A stretch of 64,000 nucleotides of DNA from Nitrospirota bacterium (GTDB lineage Bacteria; Nitrospirota; Thermodesulfovibrionia; Thermodesulfovibrionales; UBA6898): the NCBI GenBank assembly GCA_021783515.1, contig JAJXTV010000011.1, positions 36,954 to 100,953 on the forward strand, written 5' to 3'. Shown one piece after another: positions 17,086-25,688 of the stretch. Numbering within the stretch: position 1 is the first letter of the stretch; each line of letters begins with the position of its first letter. Below the pieces are notes generated by a model that worked only from the letters and a program-made list of their open reading frames with translations, ran no database searches and was not told the DNA's origin. Made by a program: the position numbers and the translations under genes.

Positions 17086-18131
17086 GGCCTCTTCTGCCGG
17101 TCGGACTGGGCAGGCCCCTGTATTGCCTGATCGAGCGGGACTGTCACGGTAGCCGGCATGCCGAGCCGGAGCTGGTCCTCAGGGTTATCGACGAAGACCC
17201 GCGCCTGATAGACGAGGCTCGTCCGGACCTCCCGTGTCTCGACCGACTTCGGCGTGAACTGGGCGGTCGGCGAGATGAACCCTATCCAGGCGGCATATTT
17301 TTTCCCGGGGAAGCTGTCGGTCGTCACCTCCGCCTTCATCCCCGGCCTGATCCTTCCCATGTCCGTTTCGGAGACGTATGCCCGGACCCATATCGGGTCG
17401 GTCAGCGCGAGGGTGAAAGCCGGCTTTTGAGCGGATGCCATATCGCCCGGCTCAAGTATCCTGCTCTGGATCACGCCGTTGGAAGGGGCGTAGAGCTCTG
17501 CGCAGGAAAGGTTCTGCGTCGCCACTGCCAATGCCTCTCTGAGGGCCTTCAGTGTCGCCTTCGCCGCCTCGATGTCTTCCTTTCGGGGGCCTGCGATCGC
17601 GAGGTCCAGCGCCTCCTTCGCGGCCTGAAGGCGGGCACGGGAGGCGTCCGCCGCGGCCTTCGCGTCGTCTGCCTCCTGCCTGGAGATAAGCTCTTTTTCG
17701 ACAAGACGGCTCAGCCGCTGGCTCGTGCGCCCGGCATTGTCCGCCTCCGCTTCTGCCGCCGCCGCCTCTGCCCTGGCCCTCCTGATGTCCTCCGGCCTTG
17801 TGCCTGCCACGAGCGCGGCCACGACGTCCTCCTGAGCCTTCACCTGCGAGGCTGCCTGCTCCGCCGCATGCCGGAGCCTCTCTTTATCGAGGGTCGCAAG
17901 GAGCTGACCGGCCTTTACCCTGTCGCCCTCCTCCACACGAACACTGTCGATCCGCTCGTTGGCATTGAAGGCGAGATCGACCTGACGGATATCGATATTG
18001 CCGTGAAGGACGAGGACGTTATCCGGGGTCTTCTCCCTGAGCGACCTCCTCACGAAAAAGACGACGGCCGCCAGTGCCAGGACGATGACGATTGCGATAC
18101 GGATGCGCTTCTTTATTGCTGCCGACGGCAT
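17082..18131 (-). CDS. HlyD-family periplasmic adaptor (YbhG-like)
   Basis: 349 residues: one N-terminal membrane anchor (~10-28), a lipoyl-like half (VLHGNIDIRQVDLAFNANERIDSVRVEEGDRVKAGQLLATLD), a long coiled-coil hairpin rich in Ala/Glu/Arg (~90-190), the returning lipoyl half (SCAELYAPSNGVIQSRILEPGDM) and a beta-barrel. It should bridge the ABC exporter to an outer-membrane channel; no TolC homologue is encoded in the window. The frame extends to a TTG at 18191, but the ATG at 18131 gives a normal N-terminus and a ~70-nt leader from the promoter at 18209-18237. First gene of a four-gene operon with 4-bp overlaps. Confidence 0.9.
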   Translation of the reverse strand: MPSAAIKKRIRIAIVIVLALAAVVFFVRRSLREKTPDNVLVLHGNIDIRQVDLAFNANERIDSVRVEEGDRVKAGQLLATLDKERLRHAAEQAASQVKAQEDVVAALVAGTRPEDIRRARAEAAAAEAEADNAGRTSQRLSRLVEKELISRQEADDAKAAADASRARLQAAKEALDLAIAGPRKEDIEAAKATLKALREALAVATQNLSCAELYAPSNGVIQSRILEPGDMASAQKPAFTLALTDPIWVRAYVSETDMGRIRPGMKAEVTTDSFPGKKYAAWIGFISPTAQFTPKSVETREVRTSLVYQARVFVDNPEDQLRLGMPATVTVPLDQAIQGPAQSDRQKRP

Positions 18132-18208
18132 GGCTGTGAGTGGTTCCCTTTCATATTCTATTTGTAGTGAGGCGCCCCCGCGGGATTCCAAAACCGCCTC
18201 TGATTACT

Positions 18209-18237
18209 AGAATAGTGAGACGTCTTCCCGTTGTCAA
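18209..18237 (-). promoter_or_regulatory. Sigma-70-type promoter of the HlyD/ABC export operon
   Basis: On the minus strand a perfect -35 TTGACA (18237-18232), a 17-nt spacer and -10 TATTCT (18214-18209). Predicted transcription start is near 18202, giving a ~70-nt leader. Confidence 0.8.
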
Positions 18238-18388
18238 TCAAAGTCACGACTGTCCGCCGCAATGAGAAGACGGCTGAATGCCTAATACGCCTTGCAGTTG
18301 CATAAGATATCCCCGCTGGTTTGCAACGTTAGGGTGCACTCAGCGCCGGCTCCTTATAACGGCAATCGAAGTGAAACGGAAGCATCCT

Positions 18389-19468
18389 TCAGTTGCGGCC
18401 GGGAATCTCCCGGATCTCTATCACAACCTTTACCTTCTCCCGCCCCGAAACGTCGGGAAGCCCTTTCTCCCGGACCCCGCCGATCTTTCCCAGGCCCTCC
18501 CGCATCTCCGGAAGCTTATCGGCGGCCAATTCGCAGGTGAGGGTAGTCTTTCCGGTCAGCGAAAGCTCGCTGACGATGCGGCTGCCGGTGCGAGACAACA
18601 ACTGTGAGATCTCTTCTCTTGCGCGGGCCGCATCCGCGACGCTCAGGGTGAACGTCGGCCTGAAGGCAGAAGAACGTGCGACGGATTCTCTGCTCTCCTG
18701 ACGGCTGTAGCGGAGCGGTGAAGGCGCTGCGGGCGCTGCAGACCCGACCGCACTCGGGACGGACGCCTTGTCGCGGGCCGCAGGGGTGCTCCCGGGCGCA
18801 TCGGGGACATGGCCTTCCCGGGTCCCGGCGCCCTGCTCCTTCAGCTCCGCCTGCAGCATCGGCTGCGGCGCGCTCTCCGAGCCTCCGTAGTCCTTTCTCT
18901 GCGCCTCTTTTGAGGGCAGTTCAACAGCGTTGTCTGTTGCCCCGGTCATAGTCGGGGCCGCCGGTTTCGTTGCCGGCGCTTCTTTCTTTCTCGCCTCTTG
19001 CGGCCTTGCCGCAGGGCTCCGGAGGATTTGCTCCGTGTTGCCGCGATTTTGTTCGGCCCTCTTGTCTTGTCTGAATGGCTGCATCTGTATCCCCGGATGT
19101 TCGGCGGGGATGACAGTCGTCACGGACTGGTCCGCCCTGTAGATATAGAGCGCCGCTATTGCGATCAGGGCCGTGGCGACCGCCCCGAGAGGCAGCTTCA
19201 CCGGGAACGGACGGAAGATCGCCCTCCATCTCACTTCGCGTCGTCCCGCCTCATCCTTCACCCGTGCCATTACCTTCGCGGTGAACCATTCCGGGGGTTC
19301 TACATCGTCGAGATTCCTGAGATGGGCCACTGTCTTCATCAGGTTTTCGTATGCCTCACGGCATTGCGCGCAGGAAGCGAGATGTTCGGCAACCCGCCCC
19401 GCCTCATCCTGAGGCAGTAGCCCCTCGTCATATTCCGATAGTTTCTCCCTGATCTTTTCGCAGTCCAT
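18389..19468 (-). CDS. Zinc-finger anti-sigma factor, membrane-anchored
   Basis: 359 residues. The N-terminus has the anti-sigma zinc-binding pattern H-x3-C-x2-C (His29, Cys33, Cys36, with Cys3 nearby), followed by a helical segment, one membrane span near 93-110 and a long low-complexity extracytoplasmic linker rich in Ala/Pro/Lys/Glu. A C-terminal folded domain (~270-359) resembles DUF2275-type tails. It should hold the ECF sigma factor encoded just upstream inactive until an envelope signal is sensed. It starts 1 bp after the sigma stop, so the two are translationally coupled. Confidence 0.85.
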   Translation of the reverse strand: MDCEKIREKLSEYDEGLLPQDEAGRVAEHLASCAQCREAYENLMKTVAHLRNLDDVEPPEWFTAKVMARVKDEAGRREVRWRAIFRPFPVKLPLGAVATALIAIAALYIYRADQSVTTVIPAEHPGIQMQPFRQDKRAEQNRGNTEQILRSPAARPQEARKKEAPATKPAAPTMTGATDNAVELPSKEAQRKDYGGSESAPQPMLQAELKEQGAGTREGHVPDAPGSTPAARDKASVPSAVGSAAPAAPSPLRYSRQESRESVARSSAFRPTFTLSVADAARAREEISQLLSRTGSRIVSELSLTGKTTLTCELAADKLPEMREGLGKIGGVREKGLPDVSGREKVKVVIEIREIPGRN

Positions 19469-19469
19469 T

Positions 19470-20075
19470 TTATAGTTTCCCGAGCGCCTTCTTCAGGCAG
19501 TCCCTGACCGCCTCGCGCGCCCTGAAGAGCCGCGATTTTACGGTGCCGGCTCCGAGCTTCAGCGCTTCGCCTATCTCGTCGTAGGAAAAGCCCTGGATGT
19601 CCCTCAGGACGAGGACCGCCCTGAAGTCTCCTTCGAGGTTCCCGATGCATTTCTGGATCTTCTCCTGCAGGTCCTTCTTTTCGAGGTTCTCAAGGGCAGA
19701 AGGGCTGTCCGACGCCGGCTCGAACCGCACGAATCCGTCGTCAGTCGAGATCGGATCGTCGAGAGACAGGGGTTCGAGCCTGAGCCGTGAGTGAATCTGC
19801 TTCAGGCGGTTTCTCGACAGATTGATCACGATCGAGCACAGCCAGGTCGAAAAACCGGATCTCCCTTCGAAATTCCCGATATGCCTGAAGGCCGAGACAA
19901 AGGCGTCCTGGACCACCTCGCAGGCATCATCATAATTGCCCAGCATCCTGTATGCGACATTCAGCATCTTCTTCTGGTGTCTCCTGACCAGTTCTTCGAA
20001 GGCGTCGGTGTCGCCCTTCCTGCAGAGCGATACATATTTGCCGTCGTAGTTGCGCATGTCTTGGTCATCGGGCAT
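19470..20075 (-). CDS. ECF RNA polymerase sigma factor (RpoE-like)
   Basis: 201 residues. Region 2 (~25-95) contains FEELVRRHQKKMLNVAYRMLGNYDDACEVVQDAFVSAFRHIGNF and STWLCSIVINLSRNRL. Region 4 (~135-190) contains LVLRDIQGFSYDEIGEALKLGAGTVKSRLFRAREAVRD, a helix-turn-helix. The ~50-residue linker between them is longer than usual. Pairing with the anti-sigma gene indicates an envelope-stress-type switch. The ATG at 20075 has only a distant AGGGA site; an ATG at 20057 is possible. The ferritin-like gene upstream on the same strand is a candidate member of the same transcript. Confidence 0.93.
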   Translation of the reverse strand: MPDDQDMRNYDGKYVSLCRKGDTDAFEELVRRHQKKMLNVAYRMLGNYDDACEVVQDAFVSAFRHIGNFEGRSGFSTWLCSIVINLSRNRLKQIHSRLRLEPLSLDDPISTDDGFVRFEPASDSPSALENLEKKDLQEKIQKCIGNLEGDFRAVLVLRDIQGFSYDEIGEALKLGAGTVKSRLFRAREAVRDCLKKALGKL

Positions 20076-20273
20076 ATACTTGGACAGTCCCTGCTCGGTC
20101 TTTGTTCCCTGGAAAAGCGAAGTTCACCCTGCCGGAGAGAGATTCTCCCTGCCGAAAATGGACGGGGGCCTGCCGGAGAGGCATAAGAAGGTGCTTCACC
20201 GAAGGCGACGGTCCCGGACGGTTTGTCTCCGGGGACCGCACCCCCTGAGCAAAATGGATGAAAGAAGCCTTTT

Positions 20274-20699
20274 CTATTTGCCGAGCGCCTGTTCGAGGTC
20301 CATCGCATGCTCCTGTTCCATCGCAAGGATGTTTCTCAACTGCTGGGCAAGGTGGTAAAGGTCCAGATCTTCCGCCTGTCTTATCCGCGTAATGTAACGT
20401 GCGATTGCGTCGTTTTCGCCTTCGAGGTCCTGCTTGAGCATCTTGACGCTGTCCCGTGAGGTCTTTGCCGGCGGCATAACGGCGGTAGGGACCCCGCCGA
20501 GATAATCGATCTGCGCCGCCAGGATCGTTGCGTGGGCGAGCTCTTCCTGGGCATGGATGATCAACTCCTTCTGGATGCTCTGGTACATGGCGCCTTTCAG
20601 CGTGCCCTGGTGCTGGGTATACTGGACCATCGCCGTATATTCGAGGCCGAGGTCCCTGTTCAGTAAGTCGATCAGCTGCTTTTTCGTAATCTTTGCCAC
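20274..20699 (-). CDS. Ferritin-like / bacterioferritin-type protein
   Basis: 141 residues, four-helix ferritin-like. Candidate iron ligands are spaced as in bacterioferritin or Dps-like proteins: LEYTAMVQYTQHQ in helix 1, HAQEELAHATIL in helix 2, LEGENDAIARYITRIRQAE in helix 3 and MEQEHAMDLEQAL in helix 4. It could oxidise or store iron, or act in oxidative-stress protection; the exact subfamily is uncertain. The start codon is GTG, chosen because GAGGAGG lies 6 nt upstream. Confidence 0.85.
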   Translation of the reverse strand: MAKITKKQLIDLLNRDLGLEYTAMVQYTQHQGTLKGAMYQSIQKELIIHAQEELAHATILAAQIDYLGGVPTAVMPPAKTSRDSVKMLKQDLEGENDAIARYITRIRQAEDLDLYHLAQQLRNILAMEQEHAMDLEQALGK

Positions 20700-21091
20700 T
20701 TCATCCTCCTCTTCTGCGGGAATTCGCTGTTCTGCCTCTTCATATCATAAGAGAAAAAAATTCAAAGAGCAACGCTGTCCGGAACCTCTTCACACTCCCA
20801 TCTTCAGCGAAGGGCTGCAGTGTGTGGCTGCTCCTGTTCCGCCCATCGCAACATTACCCGGATCGGTAAAGGTGGGGCATTCTTTTATCCTGCTACGCCC
20901 CACTTTTGTGGCGTGCCACACTCATGTTCTGCGGCCGCAGCCGGAGCGAGATGGCTGGAAGCCCTAAAGTAGCTGTTATTATTGCAAATTGCCAGGATGA
21001 GGCATTATCCAGGATTCTGGTACCGTATTTGCGTAAATAAGGGCGTGGGAGAATTGTGTCCAGCCGGAAAATTTAAAAGGGAGGTCATCTT
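20700..21091. other. Intergenic region without a recognisable gene
   Basis: It contains one clear hairpin (GTGGGGC 20872-20878 with GCCCCAC 20897-20903, followed by TTTT on the plus strand) of unknown role. No tRNA, no conserved ORF and no strong promoter were seen. The right end holds the GGGAGGT ribosome site of the next small gene. Confidence 0.5.
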
Positions 21092-21367
21092 ATGAAGACA
21101 TGCGAAAACGGGGCAGTAGGGGAAAGGGGCATTGCGATATCGTTAAGAAGAGGGTCTTCTGTCGGGGGTCCTATCGTGCGGGCGAAGGGGCCCCTGTATC
21201 ATCATGCGGCGCCCGAAAGGCGGACAAGTCTGCAGAAGGTATGCTCATTCACCCTCGAGGCCGATTGCGAAGCCGTTTCAGGGAGAAAGGGGCAGGACAA
21301 GATATGTCCTTATACCCTTGAGAAGGTAGACGGGCTGACGCTTTTGCATTGCCGGGCTCTCGCATGA
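21092..21367 (+). CDS. Hypothetical 91-residue protein
   Basis: Not recognised. It is mainly supported by a strong GGGAGGT ribosome site 7 nt before the ATG. The protein is basic and polar with five Cys (CENG, VCSF, ADCE, ICPY, LHCR) and no signal peptide or membrane segment. The last ~45 residues (VCSFTLEADCEAVSG...ICPYTLEKVDGLTLLHCRAL) show a repeated CxFTLE/CPYTLE pattern, which might be two strands of a small metal-binding domain. Neighbours are unrelated small genes. Confidence 0.5.
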   Translation: MKTCENGAVGERGIAISLRRGSSVGGPIVRAKGPLYHHAAPERRTSLQKVCSFTLEADCEAVSGRKGQDKICPYTLEKVDGLTLLHCRALA

Positions 21368-21569
21368 CCGCTTTATCTTAGATTTACTCCCAAGAAAACA
21401 GGGGGCGCCTGCCGATGGGGCGGAGCTTGTCATTTCTGCGTCCGCCGTCCCGTTTGCCGGCGTTCACCTGCAGCTCCCCTGTCCTTCCGCCCGTTATTAT
21501 TGACTGCATTGGGCGCCCGGGATAAAATAACGGGCAAGAGATAAGCAGATAATCCGGGAGGGGATCGCA

Positions 21570-21845
21570 GTGAAAGAGAGAAGGGCGCATATCAGGTATG
21601 ATTTCAGGAATGAAATCATGTATCTGCTGGATTCTCGCAGTGCGGACGGAGACCTGAAGGCGATCACGATCGATATAAGCGATTCGGGCCTCGGGTTCTA
21701 CTCGTTTCGCCGTCTCCGGGCAGGCCAGGAGATCACGATCACCCACGGCCTTGAGCATACCTATCGGAAATGCACGGTTGCCTGGTGCAAGGAACTCGGT
21801 GACGACGTATTCAGGGCGGGTCTTTTTTTTACCCCCGCGGAGTAG
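21570..21845 (+). CDS. PilZ domain protein
   Basis: 91 residues covering a single PilZ domain, which binds cyclic di-GMP in known members. Motifs: an Arg-rich N-terminus (KERRAHIRYDF) and the D-x-S-x-x-G element IDISDSGLGFYS at ~39-50. The barrel continues with VAWCKELGDDVFRAGLFF. The start is GTG with GGGAGGGG 6 nt upstream. With no output domain it would act by protein-protein contact. No partner is adjacent. Confidence 0.85.
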   Translation: MKERRAHIRYDFRNEIMYLLDSRSADGDLKAITIDISDSGLGFYSFRRLRAGQEITITHGLEHTYRKCTVAWCKELGDDVFRAGLFFTPAE

Positions 21846-21897
21846 ATATCCGGCTGTTCGTTTCAGAAAAACGCCTCGGGCGGTGGCGCCGGCCTTA

Positions 21898-22232
21898 CTA
21901 CTGCTCTTTCCCGAGCTCTTTGCGTAGGTCTTCAAGCCTGCGCCGGTAGGCGGCTTCGTCTCCGTAATCGGAAAAGCGGTGGTAGCGGGAATGTCTCCGG
22001 GCCTTTCCGGATGCATGTTTGATCGGGCGCCAGTATTGCTCGGTCCGGGCGGCGATTTCGGCCGCATAGGATGCAAGGCCGTTAAAGTAGCTGCGCAGTA
22101 ATCGCACTTGAGACGCTCGATGACGTTCAGGTATTTCAGATAATGCCGGTCGAGGATGATATGGGCCCCCCGGCTCACTTTGTGTATCCCGTAAACCGGA
22201 AAACAGACCGTCTGATAGATCCTGCCGCGGCC
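21898..22232 (-). pseudogene. Broken conserved protein (EIAARTEQYW family)
   Basis: The minus strand carries a conserved cysteine-containing family in two frames. The first piece reads YQTVCFPVYGIHKVS...ILDRHYLKYLNVIERLKCDYC. The second continues SYFNGLASYAAEIAARTEQYWRPIKHA...YGDEAAYRRRLEDLRKEL and stops at 21898. The junction near 22095 needs a 2-nt insertion or 1-nt deletion to restore the frame. The upstream part of the family (roughly the first 90 residues) is missing, with a stop just upstream of 22232. I call it a truncated, frameshifted remnant. Function of the intact family is unknown to me. Confidence 0.7.
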
Positions 22233-22250
22233 CCGTCAGGGTAGGGGTAT

Positions 22251-22281
22251 CAAAAAAAAAGCCCTCCGCAGAGCGGAGGGC
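22251..22281 (-). terminator. Rho-independent terminator of the DsrE-like gene
   Basis: A 9-bp perfect stem GCCCTCCGC/GCGGAGGGC (22261-22281, AGA loop) is followed on the minus strand by nine T. It lies 27 bp after the DsrE-like stop. Confidence 0.9.
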
Positions 22282-22307
22282 AGAGGTAAATGGGGAGAAA
22301 AAAAATG

Positions 22308-22697
22308 TTAAAGATTGACGGACAACGGAATGCGTCCGTCCAGCAAGAGCTCTCCGAGGTAGGAGCTCGACTTCAGCTCAGCTCCCTCGATGAGGTCGTC
22401 CTTCGTCATGCCGTAGGAGGGCAGGAAGGCATGGCAGACAAAAAATTTGACGCCGAAGTCCTCGGTGAGGGTCTTCAGCATCTCCCCGACGACGACCTTC
22501 TGGCCTTCGAGTTCGGCAGTAATCGTATCTGCGATGCCTTTTTTGGCCAGCTGAACGCCTTCGCCCATGAGGAAAAAGTCGATCTCGGCCTCGTCGTCGA
22601 AGGCCTTCATGTTCGTCGCGATCTTCATCTGGACGACCACCTCAAACGGTCTTTCGGTTGCATGCGACAGGATAAAGATATATCTCTTTTTTTCCAT
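22308..22697 (-). CDS. DsrE/DsrF-like family protein
   Basis: 129 residues of the DsrE fold: YIFILSHATERPFEVVVQMKIATNMKAFDDEAEIDFFLMGEGVQLAKKG, then a helix and the loop FFVCHAFLPSYGM with a single conserved Cys. Relatives handle sulfur transfer or are uncharacterised; the lone Cys would allow a persulfide role, but partners such as DsrF/H or TusA are not adjacent. The ATG at 22697 follows GGAGGAG by 7 nt; the longer frame to 22796 runs through the promoter and is rejected. A consensus promoter lies upstream and a terminator downstream, so it is monocistronic. Confidence 0.8.
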   Translation of the reverse strand: MEKKRYIFILSHATERPFEVVVQMKIATNMKAFDDEAEIDFFLMGEGVQLAKKGIADTITAELEGQKVVVGEMLKTLTEDFGVKFFVCHAFLPSYGMTKDDLIEGAELKSSSYLGELLLDGRIPLSVNL

Positions 22698-22736
22698 TCT
22701 CAGCTCCTCCGGTGTTAGTTGCACGATTTCGCATTT

Positions 22737-22765
22737 AGTATACATTGAAACGTATCCGGTGTCAA
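22737..22765 (-). promoter_or_regulatory. Consensus promoter of the DsrE-like gene
   Basis: Minus strand: -35 TTGACA (22765-22760), 17-nt spacer, -10 TATACT (22742-22737). This is close to the ideal sigma-70 promoter and predicts strong constitutive expression with a ~32-nt leader. Confidence 0.85.
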
Positions 22766-22891
22766 TAAAACCCACTGCGATTCCGGATCGCAGCAAACAG
22801 GTCGACTCGCATCAGCTTCCCTGTTAATGTTGTCACCTCCTTTCTTTCAGTATAAGCTGTAAGTAAAGCCCTGAAAGGGTAGTCCGGCGTC

Positions 22892-23584
22892 ATGAAGGAG
22901 AGACAGATCGAACGGAAAATACAGCTCCCGGCTGAAGGGCCGCCCGGGCTCGAGATCGTACTGAAGTGCGACTCGGCCGGCAGCGTCGAGGCGGTCGGGG
23001 CCGCACTCACCCGGATTGCCGTGCCGGGAGGCAATGTGTCGATCGTCAGAAGCGGAATAGGGGCGGTCAGCAAATCCGATATCTTTCTTGCCGGAACCGC
23101 CGGACGCCTGGTCGTCGGATTTCAGGTCGGGGTCACGCCGGGGCTGGATAAGCTCCTGAGAGACAACGGGGTGCAGGTGCGGCTGTATGAGCTGATCTAC
23201 CGGCTTTCCGAAGACCTGCGGACGATTGCGGAGAGTATCGCCTCTTCTCCTGCGGAGGAGGAGGTGATCGGATCAGGAGCGGTGATAGCCCTCTTCAAGG
23301 GCGCCCGCAAAGGGATCATCATAGGCTGCGAGGTGAAAGAGGGACATTTCGCCGTCGGGCAACGGTTTCGTCTCATATCGGCGATGGGGCCGTCCTATTC
23401 TGGCGCCATAGAGTCGATGCATATAGAAGAAAAGGCTGTCCAGAAGGCCGTCCGCGGCCAGAAGGTAGGCATCAGCATACGCAATTTCGGCAAGGCGAGG
23501 GTAGGGGACATCGTCGAGAGCTTCAAGGCCGTCCGCAATAAAGGCCGCTGGCAGCCGAAGGCCGGGGTGATCAGGGTGCCGTAA
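22892..23584 (+). CDS. Standalone protein resembling the C-terminal half of translation initiation factor IF-2
   Basis: 230 residues. Residues ~19-110 align by eye with IF-2 domain C1 (LEIVLKCDSAGSVEAVGAAL, then VRSGIGAVSKSDIFLAGTAGRLVVGFQV). Residues ~110-150 form the linker helix, and ~130-225 the C2 barrel (GARKGIIIGCEVKEGHFAVGQRFRLI, then SIRNFGKARVGDIVESF). There is no GTPase or domain II, and the ATG and open frame show it is not a fragment of a longer ORF. The Cys after GxIIG is kept, but the basic/aromatic K-R-Y and the E-C-G contacts to initiator tRNA are replaced (M-H-I and K-V-G). It is divergent from the DsrE-like gene. Function unknown. Confidence 0.75.
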   Translation: MKERQIERKIQLPAEGPPGLEIVLKCDSAGSVEAVGAALTRIAVPGGNVSIVRSGIGAVSKSDIFLAGTAGRLVVGFQVGVTPGLDKLLRDNGVQVRLYELIYRLSEDLRTIAESIASSPAEEEVIGSGAVIALFKGARKGIIIGCEVKEGHFAVGQRFRLISAMGPSYSGAIESMHIEEKAVQKAVRGQKVGISIRNFGKARVGDIVESFKAVRNKGRWQPKAGVIRVP

Positions 23585-23689
23585 ACGCCTGTTGCCTCGG
23601 GATGGACGGGGAGCTCATCGTGCAAAAGGAGCGACCTGCAGTCGAACCTTGTGTCGTCGGCATGTGTTGCTCCCCGTGGAGTGGCGGCC

Positions 23690-23719
23690 TTGACCTTCAG
23701 CAGCGAAGCGGTGTACAAA
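23690..23719 (+). promoter_or_regulatory. Promoter giving a near-leaderless kinase mRNA
   Basis: -35 TTGACC (23690-23695), 18-nt spacer, -10 TACAAA (23714-23719), ending 6 nt before the ATG at 23726. No Shine-Dalgarno lies between. Confidence 0.5.
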
Positions 23720-23725
23720 AAAGGT

Positions 23726-24238
23726 ATGCAGAGGGTCGTTGTCATCGGATGCATGGGCGCGGGGAAATCGGTCTTTTCGGCCCGGCTGGGCAGGCTCACC
23801 GGGCTGAAGCTCCATCACCTCGACCGGCTGTTTTGGCGCAAGGGCTGCGAACCCGGTCGGAGGGAATGGTACGAGCTCCAGGAGAAGATCGTTGCGGAAG
23901 AGTCGTGGATCATCGAAGGCAACTACGGCTCCACGATCGGCCTGCGGCTCAGGAGGGCCGACACTGTCATATTCCTCGATTACTCATCTCTGAGCTGCTT
24001 CCTCGGCGTGCTGAAAAGGATCGTCTTTTCGCGTCTCGGTCTCGAACGAAGGCCGGACATCGTCGAGGGCTGCAACGAACGGACAGACCTGAAGTTTCTG
24101 AGGTATGCATGGGATTTCAACGGCAAGCACAGAAAGGGAATACTCTCCGGCCTTAAGAAATATCCCGGCGTCGACACGATCATTCTCGGAGACAGAAAAG
24201 AGTCGGAGAAGTTTCTTGGCAGTCTGCAGGCCCACTGA
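23726..24238 (+). CDS. P-loop nucleotide kinase-like protein (topology modulation/FlaR-type)
   Basis: 170 residues with Walker A GCMGAGKSVF (~8-17), the adenylate-kinase-like LHHLDRLFWRKG segment, and Arg-rich lid elements (LDYSSLSCFLGVLKRIVFSRLG). The family is annotated 'topology modulation protein' or FlaR; its true substrate is not known. I chose the ATG at 23726 because the protein then opens MQRVVVIGCMGAGKS as its relatives do; the upstream extension has no start signal. It appears to be translated from a very short leader. It sits alone between the IF-2-like gene and tyrS. Confidence 0.78.
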   Translation: MQRVVVIGCMGAGKSVFSARLGRLTGLKLHHLDRLFWRKGCEPGRREWYELQEKIVAEESWIIEGNYGSTIGLRLRRADTVIFLDYSSLSCFLGVLKRIVFSRLGLERRPDIVEGCNERTDLKFLRYAWDFNGKHRKGILSGLKKYPGVDTIILGDRKESEKFLGSLQAH

Positions 24239-24345
24239 AAAGACGGGCCCCGGCAAGAAGGCTTCCGCTTGTGTCTGCCGAAGGGCAAACCCGTGCGCCT
24301 GCGGAAATTGACTGCGGCCGGCCCGGGAGATTATCATAATCAGCC

Positions 24346-25599
24346 ATGCTCGCACCCGAAAAACAGATCGAGATCATCAAGAGGGGCGTCGTCGAGATCA
24401 TCAGCGAAAGGGAGCTCCTCGCCAAGCTCGGACGGTCGTATAAAGAGAACAGGCCTCTCAGGATAAAGGCCGGGTTCGACCCGACCGCGCCGGACATCCA
24501 TCTCGGCCATACCGTGCTGCTCGAAAAGATGCGTCAGTTTCAGGACCTCGGCCATGACGTCACGTTTCTGATCGGGGATTTCACCGGCATGATCGGCGAT
24601 CCGACCGGAAAGAGTGAGACGCGGAAAACCCTTACGAAAGACGAGGTACTGAAGAACGCGGAGACCTACAAGACCCAGGTCTATAAGGTGCTCGACCCCG
24701 ATAAGACGAGGATCCGTTTCAACAGCGAGTGGCTCGAAAAGATGAGCGCGATGGAAACGGCCCAGTTGGGGGCCTACGAAACGGTCGCGCGGATGCTCGA
24801 ACGGGAGGACTTTAAAAAGAGGTTCAAGAACCAGCAGCCGATCGGGATACTCGAATTCTACTACCCGCTCTTTCAAGCCTACGATTCGGTCGCCCTTCAG
24901 GCGGACGTAGAGCTCGGCGGGACCGACCAGAAGTTTAATCTCCTCATGGGCAGATCGATCCAGAAGGCCAACGGGATGGAAGAGCAGGTCGTGCTCATGA
25001 TGCCGCTCCTTGAAGGCCTCGACGGGGTGAACAAGATGTCGAAGAGCCTCGGCAACTATATCGGGATCAACGAGCCGGCCGTCGAGTTCGTAGGCGGCGA
25101 GCTGACCGGGATGTTCAAAAAGGTGATGAGCGTTCCGCCTCAGATGGTCGCCAGATATTATGAGCTGCTGAGCAGGGTATCGCTCGAAGAGCTCGAGGAG
25201 ATCAAGAAGGCCCTCAGGGAGGGCAAGGACGACCGTCCGATCAAGAAGGCGCTTGCGACGGAGCTGGTGACGAGGTATCACGGAGCCGACGAGGCGGAGC
25301 GGGCGCTGAAGGAATACGAGAAGCTCCAGACGAAAGAGGTGCCCGACGAGATCCCCGAAGTTGTCCTTTCGCTTTCGGGTGCGTCTGACGACGCAAGGAA
25401 AAAACCCGCCTGGCTTCCCCAGATCATGAAAGAGACGGGGCTTGCCAAGTCCACAGGCGAGGCGATCAGGCTCATCAAACAGGGAGGAGTGAAGGTCAAC
25501 GACGCCCCGGTCGTCGATCCCGAGGCGAGCCTTTCTCAGGGCGAGCATATCCTCAGGGTCGGCAAGAGAAGGTTTTACAAGGTCGTGATAACGCCGTAG
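24346..25599 (+). CDS. tyrS: Tyrosyl-tRNA synthetase
   Basis: 417 residues. It charges tRNA-Tyr with tyrosine. Class I signatures are clear: HLGH at 52-55 (HIGH motif) and KMSKS at 230-234, with [12 protein letters not shown] and [10 protein letters not shown] binding ATP and tyrosine. A C-terminal S4 RNA-binding domain occupies ~350-415 ([19 protein letters not shown]). Length and the KMSKS form point to the TyrZ-like subtype. The ATG lies 5 nt after a CATAAT (24335-24340) with a TTGACT upstream and no ribosome site, so the mRNA may be leaderless. Confidence 0.96.
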   Translation: MLAPEKQIEIIKRGVVEIISERELLAKLGRSYKENRPLRIKAGFDPTAPDIHLGHTVLLEKMRQFQDLGHDVTFLIGDFTGMIGDPTGKSETRKTLTKDEVLKNAETYKTQVYKVLDPDKTRIRFNSEWLEKMSAMETAQLGAYETVARMLEREDFKKRFKNQQPIGILEFYYPLFQAYDSVALQADVELGGTDQKFNLLMGRSIQKANGMEEQVVLMMPLLEGLDGVNKMSKSLGNYIGINEPAVEFVGGELTGMFKKVMSVPPQMVARYYELLSRVSLEELEEIKKALREGKDDRPIKKALATELVTRYHGADEAERALKEYEKLQTKEVPDEIPEVVLSLSGASDDARKKPAWLPQIMKETGLAKSTGEAIRLIKQGGVKVNDAPVVDPEASLSQGEHILRVGKRRFYKVVITP

Positions 25600-25688
25600 G
25601 CGTTTCCGCACAACACATGTCGACCCTCACGTTGCAACCCGGCGGTGATATTTATGCAAATGCAAGGTTAATCAAACGAGGCGGGATC

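Noticed and set aside
21384..22178. 264-codon minus-strand frame across the PilZ gene
   Set aside because: It joins the first half of the broken gene to the antisense of the PilZ gene; the conserved family continues in a different frame.
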